DNA from: Candidatus Thorarchaeota archaeon | GTDB lineage: Archaea; Asgardarchaeota; Thorarchaeia; Thorarchaeales; Thorarchaeaceae | Length of the DNA: 19,202 nucleotides | Assembly (NCBI GenBank): GCA_016841005.1 | Contig: JAEORG010000242.1 | Location: forward strand, 1 to 19,202 | Reading direction: 5' to 3' | In this document: positions 1 through 7,267 of the stretch, in pieces | How positions within the stretch are numbered: the first letter of the stretch is position 1 | How the letters are laid out: every line of letters begins with the position of its first letter | Program-made: the position numbers and the translations under genes | The notes under the pieces: model-generated | Told to the model about the DNA's origin: nothing | The model's database searches: none | Seen by the model: only the letters and a program-made list of their open reading frames with translations

Positions 1-624
1 AATGATAATTTCGAGAACCATGAGGAGTTGAGACAACTCCTCCGTAAAAAAGCTCCAAAGTTTGGAAATGATAATGACTATGTTGACGAAGTAGCACGTG
101 ACATTTCGATGTTTTGGGCAGAGGAAGTATTCAAACATAACAATCCCTTCACTGGACGAAAATATCGAGCTGGTTATCTGAGTTGGAATTACTATATTCC
201 CCTTGCGCCTCTAACGGCTGCAACTCCTGACGGTAGAAGACGTGGTGAATTTCTATCAGGCGGGGTAGGTGCAGTTCAAGGTATGGATGGAACAGGTCCC
301 ACAGCTTCAATAAAATCAGTAGGTAAAATTGGTTTGGAAACCATACCCAATGGCGCATCTCATACAATTACACTAAGTCCATCGATGGTCAGATCTCCAG
401 AACATATTGACAAGCTTGCTGCATTACTAAGAGCATATAATGAAGCTGGAGGGACTGCACTTCAAATCAATATCATTGACAGTGAAACTTTGCGTGATGC
501 ACAAGCCAACCCAGAGAATTACTCAAACCTACTTGTTCGAGTAACAGGGTATAATGCTTTCTTTACACAAATTGGGCGTGAACTCCAAGAAGAGATCATT
601 ACTAGAACGGAGCATAGTCTCTGA
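1..624 (+). CDS. Glycyl radical enzyme (pyruvate formate-lyase-like), C-terminal part
   Basis: The frame is open from base 1, so the gene begins upstream; 207 residues of the C-terminal region are present. The last third carries the glycyl-radical signature RVTGYNAFF, with the radical Gly encoded at 547-549 (residue 183 of the fragment). An upstream TPDGRRRGEFLSGGVG stretch is also typical of the PFL/glycerol dehydratase/choline-lyase superfamily. These enzymes store a radical on the glycine and pass it to an active-site Cys, which lies before this window. Substrate class (formate lyase, diol dehydratase, decarboxylase or C-N lyase) is set by residues near that Cys and cannot be read here. 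The next gene is the matching activase, overlapping by one base (TGATG at 622-626). A TTG at 28 could be mistaken for a start but lies inside the conserved domain. Family assignment is secure; the reaction is unknown. Confidence 0.95.
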   Translation, partial: NDNFENHEELRQLLRKKAPKFGNDNDYVDEVARDISMFWAEEVFKHNNPFTGRKYRAGYLSWNYYIPLAPLTAATPDGRRRGEFLSGGVGAVQGMDGTGPTASIKSVGKIGLETIPNGASHTITLSPSMVRSPEHIDKLAALLRAYNEAGGTALQINIIDSETLRDAQANPENYSNLLVRVTGYNAFFTQIGRELQEEIITRTEHSL

Positions 625-1601
625 TGTCAAAATCCGGAATCCTAACAAATATTCAACGGTGTTCAACAGAAGATGGTCCTGGTATTCGGACTACAGTATT
701 CCTTAAAGGATGCCCACTTAGATGCGTTTGGTGTCACAATATAGAAACTATAGACTCCGACCCAAGAACGGTGTGGCATAGTCAGAAGTGTTTAGGTGAT
801 AGGGCTTGCATGAAAGCATGCCCCGAAGATGCTCTTCTGCTAACTGATGCTGGTATGAATATTGAATTTGATAAGTGCACAGTTTGTGGGACTTGTGAGG
901 ATGTATGTCCTGCAGGTGCAATTGAAGTCATTGGAAAGACATGGTATGTAGATGACCTAGTGGATGAATTACTTCGTGACAAGATTTTCTTTGATACATC
1001 CTCTGGTGGTGTAACTATCTCTGGTGGTGAACCATTACTCCAATATGAATTCGCAAAAGAACTTGCATCTAAACTACGGATGAGTGGTGTGCATGTTGCT
1101 ATAGATACAACAGCATATGCAAGTGAAACGGTCTGGAGATCTTTGATTGAAGAAGCTGATCTTGTATTATTAGACCTAAAACAAATGGATCCAATTAAAC
1201 ATCAGGAGTTCACTGGTGTAACTCTGGAAAGAGTTCTAGAGAATGCAAAGATTCTTGCAGAATCTGGAATTTCAGCTTGGGTCAGAACCCCAATAATCCC
1301 TGATTATACAGATACTAGAGAAAATATTCGCGCTATCTCACAGTACATCGTCCGCAATCTGAGTAATGTGGAGAGATATGATCTGTTAGCATTCAACAAG
1401 ATGTGTATTGAGAAATACGCTTTATTTGGACTTGAATATCCATTGAAAGACAGCGAGCTCATTGAGAAAGGAAAGATGGAGGAACTTGCTCAAATTGCTA
1501 TTGAAGAGGGCGTTCCACAAGTCACATGGTCTGGGATGACAAAACGAGAAAATAATGAAATAAAAATTCCAAGAACAAACGAGGTGAAGAAATGTGGATA
1601 A
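624..1601 (+). CDS. Glycyl radical enzyme activase (radical SAM, PflA-like, with ferredoxin insert)
   Basis: This 325-residue protein is the activating enzyme for the preceding glycyl radical enzyme: it cleaves S-adenosylmethionine reductively and abstracts hydrogen from the glycine. The radical-SAM motif CxxxCxxC is C30, C34 and C37 (GCPLRCVWC), preceded by the family signature DGPGIRTTVFLKGC. A ferredoxin-like insert follows, with Cys 56, 62, 66 and 85, 88, 91, 95. Such an insert is typical of activases for dehydratases, decarboxylases and C-N lyases and is absent from the short E. coli PflA. The first ferredoxin motif has Asp59 where the usual second Cys would sit. A SAM-binding GGE motif (SGGEPLLQ) lies near residue 135. 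Start ATG at 624 overlaps the upstream TGA, indicating translational coupling. The gene ends with TAA at 1599-1601, inside the start of the next gene. Confidence 0.95.
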   Translation: MSKSGILTNIQRCSTEDGPGIRTTVFLKGCPLRCVWCHNIETIDSDPRTVWHSQKCLGDRACMKACPEDALLLTDAGMNIEFDKCTVCGTCEDVCPAGAIEVIGKTWYVDDLVDELLRDKIFFDTSSGGVTISGGEPLLQYEFAKELASKLRMSGVHVAIDTTAYASETVWRSLIEEADLVLLDLKQMDPIKHQEFTGVTLERVLENAKILAESGISAWVRTPIIPDYTDTRENIRAISQYIVRNLSNVERYDLLAFNKMCIEKYALFGLEYPLKDSELIEKGKMEELAQIAIEEGVPQVTWSGMTKRENNEIKIPRTNEVKKCG

Positions 1602-2427
1602 TCTAATACCTGACGATTTAGAACAAGCAATGAAGGAGTTTCTTACTCCAAAATTCATGATAACTCAGGACTCGAGTGGTGAACCGAATACTGCACTCGT
1701 GATGACCTGGACTGTATATGAAAAGACCAAACTCGTCTATGGAGATTTTATGACCTTCAAAAGTCGGCAAAATCTTCTAGATGGTAATAAGAAAATGGCT
1801 CTTCTGATCATGACTATGGACCTCTATAGCTGGTTGATTAAAGCAGACTTTGAATCCTATCACCAGAATGATGAGGTATATGAATTCATTGCAATGACTG
1901 ACCTCTTCCGGTATAACCAGTATACCAATGCTCGTGGTGCTGGCCTAGCAATTCCGAGATGGGTGAGTCAGGGATATCCAATCTCAAAAGTAAGTGTTCT
2001 AACTAATTATTTGAAGGCGAGAATTGCGAAAGGAAAGGTGCCATATGAAGAGACAAAAGAGGGTAATATGTCGCCTCCGATTTTACGAAGATTTTCTGAG
2101 ATGGCCGCTGTGAAGATTCTATCTTTCATTGATGATGATGGTTATCCTGCAGCTTTTCCTGCATTTGGAATGGTACCTGCCCAGAGCAACCGACTTGTTA
2201 TAAAAAGAAGTGAAGAGCACAAACGAGGATATTCTCTTTCAGACGGTCAAAGGGTTGCAATCTCCCTAGTCACACTAGAACCTGCTGCTTTTCAGGTGAA
2301 AGGGACATTCAGGGAATTAGATGATGGTACTGCTGCAGTAGACCTTGATAGGGTCTATGTATGTTCTTTACCTAGACCAGGGTTACGAATTGACGTGCCT
2401 TATGCAGATATTCCTCAGAATCCCTGA
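1594..2427 (+). CDS. Pyridoxamine 5'-phosphate oxidase-like FMN-binding split-barrel protein, apparently duplicated
   Basis: A 277-residue soluble protein. The first half (about 10-115) reads as a flavin-binding split barrel: short beta strands such as KFMITQDSSGEPNTALV and KLVYGDFMTFKSRQNL, typical of the PNPOx-like family. After a middle region around 115-165 the pattern returns (about 170-265: AAVKILSFIDDDGYPAAFPAFG, VAISLVTLEPAAFQVKGTFREL), suggesting a second barrel in one chain. Such proteins bind FMN, F420 or heme and act as reductases or oxidases; which applies is not visible. The GTG start at 1594 lies within the end of the activase gene and is preceded by a GAGGTG ribosome site at 1581-1586, seven bases away. 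The position directly after an activase suggests a redox accessory role in the glycyl-radical pathway, which is inference. Confidence 0.75.
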   Translation: MDNLIPDDLEQAMKEFLTPKFMITQDSSGEPNTALVMTWTVYEKTKLVYGDFMTFKSRQNLLDGNKKMALLIMTMDLYSWLIKADFESYHQNDEVYEFIAMTDLFRYNQYTNARGAGLAIPRWVSQGYPISKVSVLTNYLKARIAKGKVPYEETKEGNMSPPILRRFSEMAAVKILSFIDDDGYPAAFPAFGMVPAQSNRLVIKRSEEHKRGYSLSDGQRVAISLVTLEPAAFQVKGTFRELDDGTAAVDLDRVYVCSLPRPGLRIDVPYADIPQNP

Positions 2428-2433
2428 TTAGTT

Positions 2434-2976
2434 GTGGTGGCGGCTATGACTGCATGGCAATTCAAAACAAAGGATGAACGAGATATTTCAATTCGTCATG
2501 CAAAAGTAAGTGATGCTAGAGACCTCCACGAAAACTTCTGTCAGGTAGTCCATGAAGAAGAATGGCTACCGACATTAAGACCAAATTCTAACCAGGCCGA
2601 ATGGGCTGAATGGATTCAACGGACTTATGGAAATCGAGAAGTCCTCTTAATCGCACATATTGATTCCGAATATGTTGGGCATCTAAGTTTGCAACCAGAG
2701 GAGTGGGCTGCTTCAGCACACGTAGCGCGATTAGGCATCATAGTGAAGAAATTCTTTCGTGGGTTAGGTGTAGGTAAAGCGCTCATGTTAGCGGCAGAGG
2801 ACGCAGCACGACAACAGCGTTATCAAAAAATCACATTAAGCACATTCGAGAATAATATAGTGGCCAGAAGTCTCTATGAGTCACTAGGATATCGGTTGAT
2901 AGGAAAAAGAGAGCGACATTTTCAGATGCCGAAGGGCTTTATAGATGAGGTGCTAATGGAGAAACCTATTGTTTGA
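2434..2976 (+). CDS. GNAT-family N-acetyltransferase
   Basis: 180 residues with the Gcn5-related acetyltransferase fold. The acetyl-CoA pyrophosphate loop is the R/QxxGxG/A motif RGLGVG at 109-114, preceded by the beta strand HVARLGIIV. The later SLYESLGYRLIGKRERHF segment is the usual C-terminal helix and strand. Closest in style to the RimJ/RimL or SpeG-like small-molecule and protein acetyltransferases, but the acceptor cannot be told. It starts six bases after the previous stop, so it belongs to the same operon. Start choice is uncertain: GTG at 2434 and 2437 and ATG at 2446 are all in frame, and no clear ribosome site separates them. Its stop overlaps the start of the next gene. Confidence 0.85.
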   Translation: MVAAMTAWQFKTKDERDISIRHAKVSDARDLHENFCQVVHEEEWLPTLRPNSNQAEWAEWIQRTYGNREVLLIAHIDSEYVGHLSLQPEEWAASAHVARLGIIVKKFFRGLGVGKALMLAAEDAARQQRYQKITLSTFENNIVARSLYESLGYRLIGKRERHFQMPKGFIDEVLMEKPIV

Positions 2977-3512
2977 GGAAACTGCACTCTAAGGTGAAGA
3001 ACGTGTGGCGAAGAATAGTTGACCACTTCCGAGATTCTCCAAGTCGACTTGCTGTAGCGCAAGCACTTGTTCGACATGGTTTTAGAGTAGAGTCTGCTGG
3101 AGTTGTCAAATGTGGAAAAATACGCGTACCGCTCAAATCGATAGGTGATGCGCTGAATTTTGACAGACGTACAGTTCGCGCTACAACTGAAGATATTTGC
3201 GACAGTCCTGAACTATTCTCATTCTTTTCAGAACTACTCCCTGCCGGTCCTTCTCTTGAGAAAGTGAGTCGTGTTTTAGGTTATGGAGTTGTAATGATCT
3301 TCGTCGAGTCACCTGAAAATCCTGGGATTCTTTCAGAGGTTACCTCAACTATTGCTGGATATGGTATTCCTATCCGTCAAGTCCTTGCGGAAGATGTCGC
3401 AATTTATGAACAACCTTGTTTGAAAGTAATAACACAAGAACCGCTTCCTGGTAAGGTCATAGAAACATTGACTGAAATTAAGGGTGTAAGCCGAGTAATA
3501 ATTGACAAGTAA
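2973..3512 (+). CDS. Predicted amino-acid-metabolism regulator with C-terminal ACT domain (COG2150-like)
   Basis: 179 residues resembling the archaeal COG2150 family: an N-terminal basic helical region (VWRRIVDHFRDSPSRLAVAQALVRHG) with a short beta-rich and helical segment (IRVPLKSIGDALNFDRRTVRAT) that reads like a DNA-binding winged helix. An ACT domain follows at about 103-179 (VVMIFVESPENPGILSEVTS, then the second strand around SRVIIDK). ACT domains usually bind amino acids and transmit this to a partner domain. The TTG start at 2973 overlaps the previous TGA by two bases (TTTGA), so it is translationally coupled to the acetyltransferase gene. It is the last gene of the operon and a candidate for its ligand-sensing regulator. 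Family assignment is good; the ligand is unknown. Confidence 0.75.
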   Translation: MRKLHSKVKNVWRRIVDHFRDSPSRLAVAQALVRHGFRVESAGVVKCGKIRVPLKSIGDALNFDRRTVRATTEDICDSPELFSFFSELLPAGPSLEKVSRVLGYGVVMIFVESPENPGILSEVTSTIAGYGIPIRQVLAEDVAIYEQPCLKVITQEPLPGKVIETLTEIKGVSRVIIDK

Positions 3513-3526
3513 GATTGCCCTAGAAC

Positions 3527-3546
3527 AACACTGAAAAGGTGTTTTC
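3527..3546 (+). terminator. Possible weak terminator after the glycyl-radical operon
   Basis: Fifteen bases after the regulator stop there is a five-base-pair inverted repeat (AACAC at 3527-3531, GTGTT at 3539-3543) with a TGAAAAG loop, running directly into TTTTC. Archaeal termination depends mainly on T-rich tracts, and this one is short, so the call is tentative. It may instead be part of the control region of the exporter gene downstream. Confidence 0.3.
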
Positions 3547-3560
3547 AATGCATCGCATTG
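3546..3560. promoter_or_regulatory. Short perfect inverted repeat upstream of the MFS exporter (candidate operator)
   Basis: CAATGC at 3546-3551 and GCATTG at 3555-3560 form a perfect six-base inverted repeat around ATC. It ends 13 bases before the exporter start codon, where a repressor could act on transcription or an RNA hairpin on translation. No Shine-Dalgarno-like sequence precedes the start. The repeat is short, so chance occurrence is possible. Confidence 0.3.
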
Positions 3561-3573
3561 AGCGTTTATTCTA

Positions 3574-4890
3574 ATGGAGCCTAATGTGCAAGATTCAGAT
3601 GTAACTCCACTTGAAACATCAGAAGTAACTGATGTTCCTACATCTGGTATGAAGCAAGTTTGGACCCTGGCTCTATCCCTAAGTATTCTTCAGATTGGTT
3701 TTGGCATTGTGATTCCAATTTTCCCCTACTATATCGTTTCACTTCATGCAACTGCTCTTGACCTTGGAATGCTTGCTGCATCATTCGCACTTACTCGAAT
3801 TGTGCTTGCTGGTCCATTGGGAGGCCTTTCAGATAGGGTAGGAAGAAAACCTGTAATGTTGGTTGCCCTTCTTGGGTTTGCTTTTGCAAATGTAATCTAT
3901 GCATTTGCTCCAAATGTTCTTGTGATGGTTGCAGCAAGGTCGCTTGAAGGTGCTGTTTCAGCAGGATTCTATCCTGCTGCGAATGCTTACATCTCAGATG
4001 TGACCACAATTGAAAATCGTGGCACAGCGATGGGATATCTTAGTATGGGGAGTATGGTTGGTTTCATTGTAGGTCCTACATTAGGCGGCATTCTGGCAGA
4101 TTCTTTGGGTATAAGAATACCCTTCATCGTTGCAGCCGTAGCAACATTGGGAACACTAGTCGCAGTCTACCTCCTTGTCTTTGAGACAGATGGAGTTGCA
4201 TTGAAACGATTAGCAATGCAGAGGGAAAAACCTCCAATTAGAGATGTCTTACGGACAAATACAAGGGCATATTCTGCACTTGGTATCTCGATGTTTGCGA
4301 ACATGTTTGCTTTAGGAATACTTGAGGTTGCATTCACACTTGACGCTGTTATCCGATTTGGGATAACTCCAACAGAAATTGGTGTTTTCTTTGGAATAAT
4401 GGGAATTGTGACGGTATTTGGGAATATATTCTTTGGAAAAATCTCAGACAAGGTAGGAAGAAAGTGGTTAATTGTAGCAGGCTCCTTTATTGGAGCGTTC
4501 TCGTTATACATCTTTATGATAACAGTCGATACAACAGGATTCTTTGTGGGCGGAGTAGTCCTTGGAATTGGGATGTCAATGCGTGGTCCGACAATTCAAG
4601 CTATGACAGCTGATATTACTGATGAAAGCGCATACGGGAGTATTATGGGACTTATGGGTGCAGTTAGTAATAGTGCATATGTCGTTGGTCCGCTCCTTGC
4701 CGGGTCACTTTATGATCAGACAGGGAATAGTATTGCTGCATTAGGTGCCGCCATAGTAATGTCAATTGGTGGTGCTATGGTTGCATCAATAGGTCTACCA
4801 CGACGTGTTGAACGAAAGAAGAAATCTGAGAGAAATCCTTCCATTTTACTAGAAACTGAAGGTCAAGATTCTCCTGACTCTGCGACTTAA
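3574..4890 (+). CDS. Major facilitator superfamily transporter (DHA1-type drug/proton exporter-like)
   Basis: 438 residues with about twelve hydrophobic membrane segments in two six-helix halves. The loop after helix 2 carries the MFS motif A, GGLSDRVGRK (83-92). A degenerate copy, GKISDKVGRK, appears at about 288-297 in the second half, as expected from the family's internal duplication. The start of the first hydrophobic stretch (LSLSILQIGFGIVIPIFPYYI) resembles tetracycline/multidrug antiporters of the DHA1 group. About 28 polar residues precede the first helix and a charged tail (RRVERKKKSERN) follows the last. The substrate cannot be deduced. It is alone on its strand after the glycyl-radical operon; its TAA stop at 4888-4890 overlaps the stop of the convergent MEMO gene. 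Confidence 0.9.
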   Translation: MEPNVQDSDVTPLETSEVTDVPTSGMKQVWTLALSLSILQIGFGIVIPIFPYYIVSLHATALDLGMLAASFALTRIVLAGPLGGLSDRVGRKPVMLVALLGFAFANVIYAFAPNVLVMVAARSLEGAVSAGFYPAANAYISDVTTIENRGTAMGYLSMGSMVGFIVGPTLGGILADSLGIRIPFIVAAVATLGTLVAVYLLVFETDGVALKRLAMQREKPPIRDVLRTNTRAYSALGISMFANMFALGILEVAFTLDAVIRFGITPTEIGVFFGIMGIVTVFGNIFFGKISDKVGRKWLIVAGSFIGAFSLYIFMITVDTTGFFVGGVVLGIGMSMRGPTIQAMTADITDESAYGSIMGLMGAVSNSAYVVGPLLAGSLYDQTGNSIAALGAAIVMSIGGAMVASIGLPRRVERKKKSERNPSILLETEGQDSPDSAT

Positions 4891-5726
4891 ATGAAAGCAC
4901 CTGAAACATATGCGACAACACTGTTGTTATCGCCTGTCACATCACCTGAGGTAGTGTATTTGAACAATCTATAACTCGTCGCACCTTGTTCTTTAGCAAA
5001 CACTAGTGCGGTTGCGATTGGACCTGACCCACAAATACTGACTCGATGTTCTCTCACAAAACTCATGAATCCCTCTGGGTCTAGATACTCCAGGTACTCT
5101 AATGCCTGGTTGTCTTTTATTTTCGCACTTGCAGCAGATTCAAAATGTGTGAAGTCTGAACTGGCAATTACGAGGATATCCATTTCTTTTGCTAAGCTAG
5201 CTATGGTCTTTCCAAGCGATTCAATTACTTCAAATCTATAATCACTAAGACAGATTGGCACAAAACTGACATCTTCTCCAAAAGTGTACTGTAGAAACGG
5301 AACTTGTACCTCGATAGAGTGTTCTGCACTATGAGCGATACAATCGTTGGTTGTATATTCATTCTGCTCCACAATCGCTGGACCTAACTCGGTATCGTAC
5401 CTAGCAACTCCGAGGGGCGTTTTCCAATCGTCGTTGCATACAGCGACTCGTGATCCATAACCGGAATGATTTGGTCCGATAATCACAAGGTGATCGGGTT
5501 TTCCATCTTCATAGAGATTGAGATAACTGTGTGCTGCAGGCATCCCAGAATAAACAAATCCTGCATGAGGGGAAATAAGTGCCTTTAGTCTTCGAGTGTT
5601 ACCAGGATCGCCCTCAGGTAGTCTTCCTGGTCCATTTCCTCTCAAAAAACTGTCCTCTATTCGTTGTCTGAGTATGTTCTCTTCACCTTCATAGAATCTT
5701 CCTGCAACAACTGGTAGACGTACCAT
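4887..5726 (-). CDS. MEMO family protein (AmmeMemoRadiSam system protein B-like)
   Basis: 279 residues matching the MEMO family throughout, related to extradiol dioxygenases and LigB. Visible conserved elements are the N-terminal RLPVVAGRFYEG, His54 in ISPHAGFVYSG, His87 in IIGPNHSGYG, EHSIEVQVPFLQ at 135-146, SSDFTHFE at 189-196 (Asp191, His194) and Cys232 in SICGSGPIATAL. The His and Cys residues line the pocket that binds metal in human MEMO1. In many prokaryotes MEMO sits beside an AMMECR1 protein and a radical-SAM protein; neither is adjacent here. Its biochemical role in archaea is not settled. The ATG start at 5726 follows hisS on the same strand by 77 bases that include a strong hairpin, so it may be only partly co-transcribed. 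Its TAA overlaps the stop of the opposing exporter gene. Confidence 0.93.
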   Translation of the reverse strand: MVRLPVVAGRFYEGEENILRQRIEDSFLRGNGPGRLPEGDPGNTRRLKALISPHAGFVYSGMPAAHSYLNLYEDGKPDHLVIIGPNHSGYGSRVAVCNDDWKTPLGVARYDTELGPAIVEQNEYTTNDCIAHSAEHSIEVQVPFLQYTFGEDVSFVPICLSDYRFEVIESLGKTIASLAKEMDILVIASSDFTHFESAASAKIKDNQALEYLEYLDPEGFMSFVREHRVSICGSGPIATALVFAKEQGATSYRLFKYTTSGDVTGDNNSVVAYVSGAFI

Positions 5727-5736
5727 TTCTTATCCC

Positions 5737-5792
5737 AGAAAAAATAAAGGCGTTCCATGAGAAAAGGATTTGCGTTCCGCTTCTCTCATGGA
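5737..5792 (-). terminator. Hairpin and T-rich tract after hisS (terminator or attenuator)
   Basis: Starting 11 bases after the hisS stop, an inverted repeat pairs 5784-5792 with 5754-5762 (TCCATGAGA / TCTCATGGA, nine perfect pairs, extendable by about four more with one mismatch). On the minus strand it is followed within a few bases by TTTATTTTTT at about 5746-5737. This has the form of an intrinsic terminator for hisS. As the MEMO start is only 10 bases beyond the T tract, it could also modulate read-through into MEMO. Confidence 0.65.
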
Positions 5793-5803
5793 GATATCAA
5801 ATA

Positions 5804-7111
5804 TTATTCTAGCTTTGATGATACATATTTGACAGCTTCCTCTAATTTTACAAGTTGAGTATCTTTTGTTTGCATATCTCGAATACTTACCATACCCTTT
5901 TCCAAATCCTTTGGTCCGACTATGACCGTATATCTTGCGCCTTTTGAGTCTGACATTGCGAGGAGTTTCTTTAGTGATCTTCCCATCAAATCAAATTCAA
6001 CGGTGATATCAGTTTTTACGAAATCGTTAGCCAAACGTGCAGCATAACGTACCATAGACTTCTTGAGAGGTGCGATGAAGACCTGTAAATCAGTTACTAT
6101 TTCATCCATATCACCAATTGAGAGTAGGACATCAACCAACCTTCCTATTCCTAGGGCAATACCAGTTGCAGCAGTTTGTTGTCCACCAAATTTCTCAATA
6201 AGATGGTCATATCTTCCACCGCCAAATATTGACCCTAAATCTTTGGTGCCCACATATCTTCCTTCAAACACTGGTCCTGTATAGTAGTCGAGACCTCTTG
6301 CGAGTGACATATCAAACTCTATTAGCGACAAAACTCCAACTTCATCAAAGATTTGTGCCATGAATATTAATTCTTCAACACCTTCAGTACCAATCTCCGA
6401 TTCTTTGAGTAGCTGAGCGAATTTGTCAAGAATGTCTGAACCCCTTCCTCTGAGTTCCAACGCATCAAGTAATATTGTACTGGATTCGGTGGAGATTCCA
6501 CGAGATGATAGTTCTTCAAGAACTCCTTTCTTCCCAATCTTGTCAAGCTTATCAATAGACCTGAAGCATTCATTTGCAAGTTCATCAGGTACTTGAGCAA
6601 TCTCAGTTAATCCTTTCAACACTTTCCGATTGTTAATCCTGACAAAGTAATCTTTTTTCAATACTCTACGAGAGAACTCAAGTGCAACAAGGATAACCTC
6701 CGCATCAGCTGCTACACTAGTTGCCCCAACAATATCCACATCAGCTTGCATAAACTCTCGATATCTTCCAGCTTGTGGACGGTCATATCGCCAAGCTTTA
6801 CCAATTGCATATCGTTTGAAAGGCTTGGGCAAGTGTGGATTTGTGGCAACAATACGCGCAAGTGGGACAGTTAGGTCAAACCTCAGACCAACTTCGCGAC
6901 CACCCTTGTCTTCGAATTTAAACGTTTGATCTTCCACTTCCTCTCCACCTTTAGCAGAGAGTGTTTCCCATAATTCCATTACCGGTGAATCTAGCGGCTC
7001 ATAACCAAAACTACGAAAGACTTTCACAGCCTGTTCCACGAGATAGTTTCTCACGAGCATTTCTTTCCCCATGAGGTCTCGCATACCTCTCACTGTTCTA
7101 ATTTCACTCAA
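5804..7111 (-). CDS. hisS: Histidyl-tRNA synthetase
   Basis: 435 residues, the usual length for archaeal HisRS, a class II synthetase that charges tRNA-His with histidine in the cytoplasm. The N terminus TVRGMRDLMGKEM is characteristic. Motif 2 lies around 100-127 (RYAIGKAWRYDRPQAGRYREF). The histidine-specific loop is ARGLDYYTGPVFE at 271-283, of the archaeal/eukaryotic kind. Motif 3 is GIALGIGRL at 317-325, and the C-terminal anticodon-binding domain begins about 340 (LQVFIAPL). The TTG start at 7111 is supported by a strong AGGAGG ribosome site at 7125-7120, eight bases upstream. It is followed by a terminator-like hairpin and the MEMO gene. No defect is visible. Confidence 0.97.
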   Translation of the reverse strand: MSEIRTVRGMRDLMGKEMLVRNYLVEQAVKVFRSFGYEPLDSPVMELWETLSAKGGEEVEDQTFKFEDKGGREVGLRFDLTVPLARIVATNPHLPKPFKRYAIGKAWRYDRPQAGRYREFMQADVDIVGATSVAADAEVILVALEFSRRVLKKDYFVRINNRKVLKGLTEIAQVPDELANECFRSIDKLDKIGKKGVLEELSSRGISTESSTILLDALELRGRGSDILDKFAQLLKESEIGTEGVEELIFMAQIFDEVGVLSLIEFDMSLARGLDYYTGPVFEGRYVGTKDLGSIFGGGRYDHLIEKFGGQQTAATGIALGIGRLVDVLLSIGDMDEIVTDLQVFIAPLKKSMVRYAARLANDFVKTDITVEFDLMGRSLKKLLAMSDSKGARYTVIVGPKDLEKGMVSIRDMQTKDTQLVKLEEAVKYVSSKLE

Positions 7112-7123
7112 ATCTGAATCCTC

Positions 7124-7228
7124 CTAGATTCCATCGGTAACAAGATGAGACGGTGTAACGTGTGGAATTATCCCAGAAGTAGATGAACTAATCCACCATC
7201 TTTCATATTTGTCACCAAGACTATCCAT
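7124..7228 (-). CDS. Possible small ORF just upstream of hisS
   Basis: An ATG at 7228 opens a 34-codon frame ending in TAG at 7126-7124; the TAG lies directly before the hisS ribosome site and in the same frame as hisS. The predicted peptide starts MDSLGDKYERWW and contains two His residues, not clustered. No convincing ribosome site precedes it and no homology is recognised. It may be a leader peptide, a small protein or chance; this is the only coding possibility in the 156-base gap. Confidence 0.2.
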   Translation of the reverse strand: MDSLGDKYERWWISSSTSGIIPHVTPSHLVTDGI

Positions 7229-7267
7229 TATTGTGGCTTCTTTAAGTGTTTTGTTGAAACTTGGAAT

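Noticed and set aside
7111..7228. TAG between the small ORF and hisS read as pyrrolysine, giving an extended HisRS
   Set aside because: TAG also serves as the apparent stop of several genes here (thermosome, Rpo6 fusion, HhH protein, kinase), HisRS is full length without it, and a good ribosome site follows the TAG.
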